The notes below the pieces were generated by a model. That model made no database searches, was not told where the DNA came from, and saw only the letters and a list, made by a program, of their open reading frames with translations. Below, piece after piece: positions 18,230-25,393 of a DNA stretch of 64,000 nt. Positions within the stretch are counted from its first letter, which is position 1, and the number at the start of each line of letters is the position of its first letter. Source of the DNA: Psychrobacter sp. UBA3483 (GTDB lineage Bacteria; Pseudomonadota; Gammaproteobacteria; Pseudomonadales; Moraxellaceae). The stretch spans positions 13,591 through 77,590 of the forward strand of contig NZ_DFQS01000021.1 in the NCBI RefSeq assembly GCF_002377905.1. The letters are read 5' to 3'. The position numbers were made by a program, and so were the translations under genes.

Positions 18230-19252
18230 TTATAACCTTTTCAAATCCATCACGATTTCTTCCATACTTTGATAACGTTTTTCAATTCTCTTCGCCAACG
18301 CTTTATTGATGATACGTTGATAGCGCCTATACTCTAACGGCAATGTTGCAATTGGCTGTTGGCAATGCTGAGTCGCCCATTCTCTTAACGGCGCACCACT
18401 CGGATTATCAATCTTAAACGGTCGCTCGCCTGCCAATATTTCATACAGCATTATCCCAAACGCATAAATATCGCTTTGCAGCGTTGCGCCTTGCCCTTGC
18501 CAGCGTTCAGGGGCAAGGTAAGCGGGCGTGCCAGCATTATTTTCCGTACTATTTTTCTTATTTATTTGAGTAATACCATTATTAATGGGTTCTGCCAAAG
18601 CAAAATCAGCCAATAATAAATTAGGTACGATACCGCCAATATCTGCATGATTTGGCACGAAAGCATCTAGCAAAATATTACTCGGCTTAATATCGTTGTG
18701 TAGCCAACCTATGTGATGTAAGTCGGCAACAAGTTTTGTGGCTTGAACGATTAATTGCTGCTTTTGCTCGGCAGTCAGGCTTTGTTTTAAATAGCGCGCG
18801 ACACTACCGTTGGCATAATTTGGCATAACAACAATGGTGAGTGTTTGACTGTTATTTAATACTTGTAGCTGTAAATGATGGGTGGCTAATAACGGCGGCG
18901 CGATAGAAGAAAATCTACCCTGATGGTTCGAGAGCTGATTGATAGATCTTAGAACGTCGGCCTCATAAGATAAAACAGATCCGTGTCGATGAGCATCTAT
19001 ACTTAATTGCCATTTCATCATGACCTCACCAAACTGGGGATGCTTGGCGCGTGTTAAACCTTGATATTCAAGCGCATTAGTGACACCCTGCTGACTGATA
19101 CGCTGATGTGCTATCTTACTATACTGCAAGTCCAAGAATGCTATGGTCAATACAGGCAGAATTTGCTGCGCATCCGTTTGCAACGTTTGTTTTGCCAAGT
19201 CTTGCTTTGGCTTTGCTTGAATTGCAGCTTGATTACTGGCACTATTTTTCAT
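18230..19252 (-). CDS. Hanks-type serine/threonine protein kinase, atypical motifs
   Basis: A cytoplasmic kinase of 340 residues with no transmembrane or sensor domain. The Lys of subdomain II is probably in GEVMMKW (about residue 77), the pairing Glu in SYEADVLRS (about 94), the catalytic loop is HNDIKPSNIL (about 180), and the activation segment ends GTPAYLAPERW (about 247) before SDIYAFGIMLYEILAGERPF. Two features are unusual: no glycine-rich loop is evident, and the magnesium motif is DFA rather than DFG (LLADFALAEP), with HND in place of HRD. Catalytic Lys, Asp and Asn are all present, so activity is plausible. The ATG at 19252 is chosen because the 24 upstream codons look unlike a kinase N-terminus. 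It diverges from a DUF815 ATPase with under 100 bases between them. Confidence 0.82.
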   Translation of the reverse strand: MKNSASNQAAIQAKPKQDLAKQTLQTDAQQILPVLTIAFLDLQYSKIAHQRISQQGVTNALEYQGLTRAKHPQFGEVMMKWQLSIDAHRHGSVLSYEADVLRSINQLSNHQGRFSSIAPPLLATHHLQLQVLNNSQTLTIVVMPNYANGSVARYLKQSLTAEQKQQLIVQATKLVADLHHIGWLHNDIKPSNILLDAFVPNHADIGGIVPNLLLADFALAEPINNGITQINKKNSTENNAGTPAYLAPERWQGQGATLQSDIYAFGIMLYEILAGERPFKIDNPSGAPLREWATQHCQQPIATLPLEYRRYQRIINKALAKRIEKRYQSMEEIVMDLKRL

Positions 19253-19349
19253 AATAAGTGCTGCCTTGATGTATGTACTTGACAGATATAATAGGCAATC
19301 TGCCATTTTAATGATGATAAGCAACTAATATTATAAGCGACCCAGTATT

Positions 19350-20327
19350 ATGCCCCAATCTACCACACCCGTTATGAATTATGCCCTACCCGACCATGTA
19401 TTAAATTTACTTGAGCAGTATTTGCAAGAGCAGGTCACGCCAACTATCGAGATTGATCCTGCCCAGCTGGCTTATCGCTGGGTCGGTGGGCAGACTGGAT
19501 ATTTAGAGCCGTTGGCAGTGAATTTATTTTTAAGTTTAGATGACTTGCATGGTATCGATACGCAAAAGGCAAAACTGGTACAAAACACGCGCCAGTTTCT
19601 AAAGGGCTATCCTGCCAATCACGTCTTGATGACAGGCACACGCGGCGCTGGCAAGTCATCGCTGATTAGGGCACTGCTACAAGCCTATCATAGCGAAGGG
19701 CTACGTATTATCGAAATCGCTCGTGATGACCTGCAGATGCTTGATAAGATACGCGCTGCGATTAATGCGCTGCCAGCGGATTGTGGTTGCCATTATGTAG
19801 TGTACTGTGATGACTTGGCATTTAACGGTCAAGATGAGAGTTACCGGACGCTGAAAAGTGTGTTGGACGGCGCGCTAGACTCCGAGCAAGATAAGCTACT
19901 CGTCTATGCCACCAGTAACCGCCGTCATCTTTTGCCGCAGCTGATGAAAGACAATGTCAATATTTATAACGGTCAGACTGACGAGGTCAACCCTTATGAA
20001 ACCATTGACGAGACGGTATCGTTATCTGATCGCTTCGGCTTATGGTTGTCCTTTCATCCAATGGATCAAAACACGTATTTACACATCGTGCGCCATTATT
20101 TATCGCTTTCGCCAAATCACAATCTGCATAATGCGAATGACGTTAAAGAAAGTGATGTTAATAAAGTTAATGTTGCAACAGCCAATAATGCGCTACCTGA
20201 TAATATAAGAGCAGCAGCATTACGCTGGGCATCAGAGCGCGGTGGACGTTCAGGACGAGTGGCGTATCAGTTTAGCCGCTACTGGATAGGACAAATGCAA
20301 TTAGCAGCTGAGGACAATCTATCTTAA
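19350..20327 (+). CDS. DUF815 family AAA ATPase
   Basis: ATP-binding protein of 325 residues belonging to the DUF815 family of P-loop proteins; its cellular role is not established. Walker A is GTRGAGKSS (about residues 97-105), the Walker B-like acid is in YVVYCDDLAF (about 150-159), and the sensor-like ATSNRRHL (about 190) and family signature SDRFGLWLSFHP (about 226-237) follow. The C-terminal region ends with an Arg/Gly-rich stretch (ASERGGRSGRVAYQFSRYW). No signal peptide or membrane segment is seen. It diverges from the atypical kinase gene and converges on rnz, with a 17-base gap. Confidence 0.85.
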   Translation: MPQSTTPVMNYALPDHVLNLLEQYLQEQVTPTIEIDPAQLAYRWVGGQTGYLEPLAVNLFLSLDDLHGIDTQKAKLVQNTRQFLKGYPANHVLMTGTRGAGKSSLIRALLQAYHSEGLRIIEIARDDLQMLDKIRAAINALPADCGCHYVVYCDDLAFNGQDESYRTLKSVLDGALDSEQDKLLVYATSNRRHLLPQLMKDNVNIYNGQTDEVNPYETIDETVSLSDRFGLWLSFHPMDQNTYLHIVRHYLSLSPNHNLHNANDVKESDVNKVNVATANNALPDNIRAAALRWASERGGRSGRVAYQFSRYWIGQMQLAAEDNLS

Positions 20328-20344
20328 ATATTGATCACAAGTCA

Positions 20345-21463
20345 TTAATGATGGTCGCGTGCAGAGCCTAGATACTGTACGCGGCTCTCCTCTTCTGCGC
20401 TTACTAAGTCAGCTGTGCCATTCACCATATATTGATCAAAGTCAGCGGCTAACCATAGATTGCCTTGATAAGCACTTTGGGCATCTAAGCGGATATGCGC
20501 CATATTGGGCGTATCACTATGAGGGTTTTCAAAGCTTTGATAACGTGCGCTAAAATGGGTCAAAATTAAATTTTTAACGCTGTTTTCTTGGGCAAATTGA
20601 CCAACCGATTGCGCGCTACTGTGCATCGGATCAAAGTCTGGGTTTTTTGCCTGAATCTTATTTAACACCTCATGAGTATAAGTGGCTTCGTGTACCAATA
20701 AATCGGCATCGACTACCGCAGCACTTAGGCACTCTGGCGTATCGTTATCGCCCGCCACCATAACCTTTGTGCGCTGACTGTTATTATCGACGTAATCGGC
20801 TGAATAAAGTGTGCGACCATCCTCGGCTGTGACATCTTTGCCTTGCTGCAGCTTGCCCCACAGCGCGCTTGCTGGAATACCATCGGCTGTCAATTTATCA
20901 GTATTCAGCGCACGGCGGCTGATAGTTTGGGTGATGGCAAAGCCATAAGAGGCCACGCGATGCGATAAAGGATAAATACCTATCGTCAGCTGATGCTGAT
21001 TGTCTAGTGTAATCGTTACTTGAGTTTTATTTCCCTCATCTGATTCAGAGAGCAAATCTTCTATCGCCATAAAGTTAATAACAAATGGAAAATATAGCTC
21101 TGTCGTCAAAGTTACCGCTTCAAGCAACGTGGCGATTGCTTTTGGCGCAACGATGATTAACGGCTCACGGCGACCTGACATTGCTGTACTCGCAAGCAAC
21201 CCTGGCAGACCATAACAATGGTCGCCATGCACATGAGTGATGCAAATTGCTTGGAGCTGATGTAAAGATAACTTAGTATGTAAGAGCTGCTGCTGGGTGC
21301 CTTCGCCGCAGTCAACCAACACCCAAGGCCGCGATTTTTTAGATTGAGTCGTGTTTTTTGGGTTTGACACATAAGGGTTAAGGGATTCGACAGCTAATGC
21401 GGTGACGTTACGCTGCTTGGTCGGCACGCCCGCTGAGGTGCCCAAAAAGGTAAGCTTTAACAT
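20345..21463 (-). CDS. rnz: Ribonuclease Z
   Basis: Metallo-beta-lactamase-fold endonuclease that processes tRNA 3' ends. It has 372 residues, longer than typical bacterial RNase Z (about 305-320), with extra sequence in the middle. MLKLTFLGTSAGVPTKQRN opens the protein; the zinc motif is THVHGDHCYGLPG (about 72-84); further ligands lie in LLVHEATYT and ILTHFSARY. The tRNAs in this window all encode their CCA, so the cleavage role may be quality control or general RNA decay. The ATG at 21463 is preferred to a TTG two codons upstream. Confidence 0.93.
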   Translation of the reverse strand: MLKLTFLGTSAGVPTKQRNVTALAVESLNPYVSNPKNTTQSKKSRPWVLVDCGEGTQQQLLHTKLSLHQLQAICITHVHGDHCYGLPGLLASTAMSGRREPLIIVAPKAIATLLEAVTLTTELYFPFVINFMAIEDLLSESDEGNKTQVTITLDNQHQLTIGIYPLSHRVASYGFAITQTISRRALNTDKLTADGIPASALWGKLQQGKDVTAEDGRTLYSADYVDNNSQRTKVMVAGDNDTPECLSAAVVDADLLVHEATYTHEVLNKIQAKNPDFDPMHSSAQSVGQFAQENSVKNLILTHFSARYQSFENPHSDTPNMAHIRLDAQSAYQGNLWLAADFDQYMVNGTADLVSAEEESRVQYLGSARDHH

Positions 21464-21533
21464 AGGCAAACTCTTTATCTAAATACTTTTTTTATAGCGA
21501 CGTTTTTATAGTGATGTTTTTATAAAGACGACT

Positions 21534-21797
21534 TTATAACGACTGGCATAGCATGGTCCTTTGACCTTCAATCATTTTACCGCCATTAGCCGTACATTCA
21601 TTGACCATGTTGGACTCATAGGATTTCCAGCCACCATAAAAGCTTGCTAGGCATAGCAATACTACCAGCAGCTTTTGTGACCACGCTTTGATAGAAGCTT
21701 GCTGGTTATTGCTATGACCTTCAGCCGTATTAATGGGTTGTCCGGTAACCGCACCAGTATCCGTCTTCTGGTTGTTCGTTTTATTTAAGTCTGTCAT
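21534..21797 (-). CDS. Small single-pass membrane protein, unknown function
   Basis: 87 residues: a polar N-terminal 38 (Thr/Asn/Gln-rich), one hydrophobic segment LLVVLLCLASFYGGW (about 43-57), then a short tail with two Cys (NECTANGGK and TMLCQSL). No family is recognised. AGGG lies 7 bases before the ATG. Its leader is occupied by the terminator of the upstream gst gene, so it is either transcribed from a promoter not seen here or by read-through. Confidence 0.65.
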   Translation of the reverse strand: MTDLNKTNNQKTDTGAVTGQPINTAEGHSNNQQASIKAWSQKLLVVLLCLASFYGGWKSYESNMVNECTANGGKMIEGQRTMLCQSL

Positions 21798-21805
21798 TTT
21801 TTTAC

Positions 21806-21843
21806 CCTAAAAAAGGTTTTGTCTATAAATAAACAAAACCTTT
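21806..21843 (-). terminator. Terminator after the glutathione transferase gene
   Basis: The stem AAAGGTTTTGT / ACAAAACCTTT with a 10-base loop is followed on the minus strand by TTTTTT. The U-run ends within 15 bases of the ribosome-binding site of the next small gene. Confidence 0.75.
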
Positions 21844-21890
21844 ATTTTAATATGAATTCAGTCATTTATTAATGATTAAGTGTGCTGCAT

Positions 21891-22559
21891 CTAAAATTTT
21901 AAACGCCCGCCTTTTTCTTCTGCGCGCTTAAAGGCATCGCGCTCTTCACAGCGTTTTAGCCAGTTTAAGATATTGGCGTATTTACTGCTATCTAAACCTG
22001 CTCCCGCATTGGCACCGACGACCGCAAGATGCATCTGAATATCAGCGGCACTGAATTCGCTACCGGCAAACCAATGATTGTCTTGCAAGTGCTGCTCCAT
22101 CATGGTCAGCATCGTATCCAAACTTTTGCTAATCATGCTTTTTTCGACTTGATTGCGAATGCTTTTGCTCACAGGTTTGATCAGCATCGGCGATTGCTCA
22201 ACCACTTTGCTAAAGACCAGACGCATGACCAATGGCGGCATAAGCGACGCTTCTGCAAAATGTAGCCAAAAAGTATAAGCATCCCACGCCGCCTCATTAT
22301 CATCAGCAGGTTTGAATTGGCGTTCTTTATCATAATGCTTAATCAAGTACTCAATGATAAATCCCGACTCGACGAGCGCACGGTCGTTTACCTCTAATAT
22401 GGGCGCATGACCGAGCGGATGTACTTGTTTTAAACTGTCTGGGGCGCGGTAAGCCTTGTTGCGCTCGTAGCAGGTCAATTTATAATCGAGTCCAAGCTCT
22501 TCTAATAGCCATAAAATACGAAACGAGCGTGAATTTGCTAAATGATGAAGATGTAACAT
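21891..22559 (-). CDS. Glutathione S-transferase family protein
   Basis: Soluble 222-residue protein. The thioredoxin-like N-terminal domain (about 1-78) has an active-site-like LANSRSFRILWLLEELGL (Ser or Asn near residue 9-10), the cis-Pro in GHAPILEV (about 51-58) and the glutathione-contacting ESGFIIEYL. The all-helical C-terminal domain follows (about 88-222), with AADIQMHL near residue 170. The substrate is unknown. AGGA precedes the ATG by 6 bases. Monocistronic, with its own terminator. Confidence 0.9.
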   Translation of the reverse strand: MLHLHHLANSRSFRILWLLEELGLDYKLTCYERNKAYRAPDSLKQVHPLGHAPILEVNDRALVESGFIIEYLIKHYDKERQFKPADDNEAAWDAYTFWLHFAEASLMPPLVMRLVFSKVVEQSPMLIKPVSKSIRNQVEKSMISKSLDTMLTMMEQHLQDNHWFAGSEFSAADIQMHLAVVGANAGAGLDSSKYANILNWLKRCEERDAFKRAEEKGGRLKF

Positions 22560-22788
22560 AAACCATCCTAGTTATAATATGAATAAGCGATAATCTTAAA
22601 TAAGACCTATATTAATAGGCAACGCCTGCCCTCAGACTTCATTTTTGTAACTCGTCAAGTATCATTGAGCAAGGCAACCTTATTGTCGATAATAGCGCAA
22701 TTAAGGTTTCTTTAATACAGAAACTATGTAGAGTAATAAGGAGAAATGATGCCTGCTAAGTTTAATTTAGTTTCTTTGTAAGACAACC

Positions 22789-23859
22789 TTACTTGGCATG
22801 TAGTTCTTCGATTTTGCGCGTCATCTTGTCTATTTTTTGCTGATATTTTCTGATTTTACGAAAGCGATGCGCAATCAAAACCCCTTTGATACGGCGATTT
22901 TTTAGGCGGCGGCGCGGCGGGAAGCTACCGACTTGTGGCTCATTGTACGCTTGCAGGCGGTCATGACGCTTACGTGCCAAATAGCCAAGCGCACTATCAG
23001 CAATCATAATCAGCAGCGCGATGACAATCATGCCATACATAAACAGCGAGCCGCCGTCATTGATACTTTGGTGCAAAATGGTGATGGAAAATATAAATAA
23101 AAATATTGGTTCAAGGTAGCATAAAGTACCAAATAGCGACACGGGTAGCTTTTGGCTGGCAACCATGGTCAGCGCCATCGCCGCCGTACTAATAATACCG
23201 AGTAGCGGCAATAGATACCAAAACTTATCGGTCGTGAACGCCAGCTCAAAACCGCCGCTTAAGTATAATATCACCAACACTACCGGCGTTAATAATACCA
23301 AATCCGAGATAAGTCCGGTGATAGGTGGTACGGCAAGCTTACGCCGCAACAGATAATAAGGCGGATAACCCAGACAGACAAATAAAGTCGCCCAAGAAAT
23401 AGCGCCATATTGCCACACATCATAGCCAATACCGAGCGCCGCACAAATGGTCGCAAGCCACTGCAGCAAGCTCATGTCTTCATTATAAAAAAAGCGCCCC
23501 ACGACAATCATAATCATCGGGTATAAAAAGTAACCCAAGGTCACCTCTAAACCTAAATCATTGACCGGCGCCCACATAAATATCCAGATTTGCGCACCCA
23601 AAATCGGCGTAGGAATAATAAATAAAAACCACTCTTTTGCCGTCTTTAAGGTTTTTAGATAATCAAAAATATGCTGCCACTGTTTCAGCACACTGACCAG
23701 TAGCACCAAACTGAGTAGCATCATCAGTACGCGCCAAGCAGCGACTTGCGTCCCTGATAAAGGCTGCATCAACAGACCAAATAAAAACAACCCTGCATAT
23801 AAAAAATTTGCGGCGACTGCAACGATGGTGCCCTGCGACGTCTGATTGGTGAGGAGCAT
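22789..23859 (-). CDS. rarD: RarD-like EamA/DMT-family permease, copy 1
   Basis: 356-residue inner-membrane protein with about ten hydrophobic segments, two EamA halves and a basic cytoplasmic tail (about 300-356) rich in Arg and Lys that ends in a predicted coiled stretch (KIDKMTRKIEELHAK). RarD proteins are drug/metabolite-family transporters whose substrate is uncertain; E. coli RarD is named from a chloramphenicol-related phenotype. The ATG at 23859 has AAAGGC before it and aligns with the start of the neighbouring paralogue; 18 extra upstream codons are not used. The protein is closely similar end to end to the gene at 24128-25198, indicating a tandem duplication. A hairpin with U-tract stands 43 bases before the ATG. 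Confidence 0.85.
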   Translation of the reverse strand: MLLTNQTSQGTIVAVAANFLYAGLFLFGLLMQPLSGTQVAAWRVLMMLLSLVLLVSVLKQWQHIFDYLKTLKTAKEWFLFIIPTPILGAQIWIFMWAPVNDLGLEVTLGYFLYPMIMIVVGRFFYNEDMSLLQWLATICAALGIGYDVWQYGAISWATLFVCLGYPPYYLLRRKLAVPPITGLISDLVLLTPVVLVILYLSGGFELAFTTDKFWYLLPLLGIISTAAMALTMVASQKLPVSLFGTLCYLEPIFLFIFSITILHQSINDGGSLFMYGMIVIALLIMIADSALGYLARKRHDRLQAYNEPQVGSFPPRRRLKNRRIKGVLIAHRFRKIRKYQQKIDKMTRKIEELHAK

Positions 23860-23902
23860 AACAACTGCCTTTAAAAATAAGCGCACGTCCTTGGCAATTT
23901 TG

Positions 23903-23945
23903 AAAAAAAACAAAAGCCTCAGACGCGAACGTCGGAGGCCTTTTG
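23903..23945 (-). terminator. Hairpin with U8 tract ahead of rarD copy 1
   Basis: The stem built on CCTC/GAGG and GACG/CGTC around a CGAA loop, flanked by pairing A/T arms, is followed on the minus strand by eight U (23910-23903). It could end the transcript of rarD copy 2 (stop 183 bases upstream) or act as an attenuator in the copy 1 leader. Confidence 0.7.
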
Positions 23946-24013
23946 TCTATCAGCTCTATTGTTGATAGAAATTTTTATCTATCCTGTCACTAAATAAAAT
24001 TAAGATAAACGCT

Positions 24014-24042
24014 TGTGTATCTCATGCTCAGCATTATGTCAA
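24014..24042 (-). promoter_or_regulatory. Candidate promoter for rarD copy 1
   Basis: TTGACA at 24042-24037, a 17-base spacer, then TACACA at 24019-24014. The -35 is perfect and the -10 weak. If used, the leader would be about 150 bases and would contain the hairpin at 23903-23945. Confidence 0.35.
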
Positions 24043-24127
24043 AGTCGGCATAGATACGCAATACATTGGCTTAACCCGTCTGTTCATTTAAAAATCAGGT
24101 TTATTCATTTGACATACATGTGAGGCT

Positions 24128-25198
24128 TTATTTGCTATCAAGCTGCTCGATTTTACGCTGTATGCTATCGAGTTTCCTTTGATAACGACGCATCTTACGG
24201 AAACGATGCGCAGCTAACACCCCGTCGATACGGTAATTTATCAAGCGGCGACGCGGCGGAAAACCGCCCACTTGTGGCTCGCGGTAGCCATGCAAATGGT
24301 TGTCGCGGCGGCGGCGAAGATAACCCATGACACTATCAGCAATCATGATAAATAGCGCCAGCGTAATCATGCCGTACATAAATAACGAGCCGCCTTCATC
24401 AATGCTTTGGCTTAATACGGTAATAGATAACACAAATAACAGCATCGGCTCTATATAGCTTAGCGCACCAAATAACGAGACGGGTAATTTACTACTCGCA
24501 ATCATAGTCAGTGACATCGCAAGCGCACTAAACGCGCCAAGCAGCGGTAATAAATACCAAAACTTCATGTTTTGTGCCGCTACGCTAAAGCCGCCACTGC
24601 TATATAGCATAATAAGTACCACCGGCGTCAGCAGGGTCAAATCTGACAATAAGCCGGTAATCGGAGGTACAGCAAGCTTACGCCGCAGCAGATAATAAGG
24701 TGGATAACCCAAGCATACAAACAAGGTTACCCAAGATATGGTGCCATATTGTAAGATGTCATGACCGATACCTAAAGCGGCCAGCAGTGCCGCTAGCCAT
24801 TGTAGCGCGCTCATATGCTCATGGTAAAAAAAGCGCCCCAGTATGATCATCACTAGCGGCAATAAAAAATAACCCAAAGTGACATCAAGGCCAAAGCCAT
24901 TGACCGGTGCCCACATAAATAGCCAAATTTGCCCACCCAAAATCGGTGTTGGCAAGATAAATATCAGCCATTCCTTTGGTGTTTTTAAGGTTTTTAGATA
25001 ATCAAAGACATGTTGCCATTGCTTAGTAAAACTGACCAATATAAGCAAACTCAACAGCATCATCAATATGCGCCATGATGCTACCTGCGTCCCTGACAAT
25101 GGCAGCATAAATAACCCAAACAAAAACATCATCGAGAATAAAAAACTCGATGATATTGCTGCCAAGGTTCCCTGAAAAGTTTGATTGGTCGTAAGCAT
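24128..25198 (-). CDS. RarD-like EamA/DMT-family permease, copy 2
   Basis: 356 residues, co-linear with copy 1 over the full length without obvious gaps. Shared landmarks include LSGTQVA-WR-LMMLLSL (about 34-50), MWAPVN-GL-VTLGYFL-P (about 100-117), LGYPPYYLLRRKLAVPPITG (about 161-180) and the basic tail PQVGGFPPRRRL. The two proteins differ mostly in membrane segments, as expected if substrate or tuning has diverged. AAGG precedes the ATG. Upstream lies the gyrA terminator. Confidence 0.85.
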   Translation of the reverse strand: MLTTNQTFQGTLAAISSSFLFSMMFLFGLFMLPLSGTQVASWRILMMLLSLLILVSFTKQWQHVFDYLKTLKTPKEWLIFILPTPILGGQIWLFMWAPVNGFGLDVTLGYFLLPLVMIILGRFFYHEHMSALQWLAALLAALGIGHDILQYGTISWVTLFVCLGYPPYYLLRRKLAVPPITGLLSDLTLLTPVVLIMLYSSGGFSVAAQNMKFWYLLPLLGAFSALAMSLTMIASSKLPVSLFGALSYIEPMLLFVLSITVLSQSIDEGGSLFMYGMITLALFIMIADSVMGYLRRRRDNHLHGYREPQVGGFPPRRRLINYRIDGVLAAHRFRKMRRYQRKLDSIQRKIEQLDSK

Positions 25199-25311
25199 AA
25201 CAACGGCCTTAGAAAATAGAGCTTAATAGATATTATTTATCATAAGTTTATAGAAACTAAGTATGGAAAGTTAAAAGCTAAAAAACACGCTGTAAGAATA
25301 AGAACACTCAG

Positions 25312-25343
25312 AAAAAAGCCTCCAACGATGACGTCAGAGGCTT
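25312..25343 (-). terminator. Terminator after gyrA
   Basis: The stem AAGCCTC / GAGGCTT with an inner ACG/CGT pairing is followed by six U on the minus strand (25317-25312). It lies 50 bases past the gyrA stop. Its sequence resembles the hairpin at 23903-23945. Confidence 0.75.
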
Positions 25344-25393
25344 GTTCTAGAGCAGTATTACTCACTAAACTAAAAAGCTAACAACTGAAGTAG

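Noticed and set aside
19954..20208. An 84-codon plus-strand frame within the DUF815 gene
   Set aside because: Out-of-frame shadow of a gene with clear Walker motifs.
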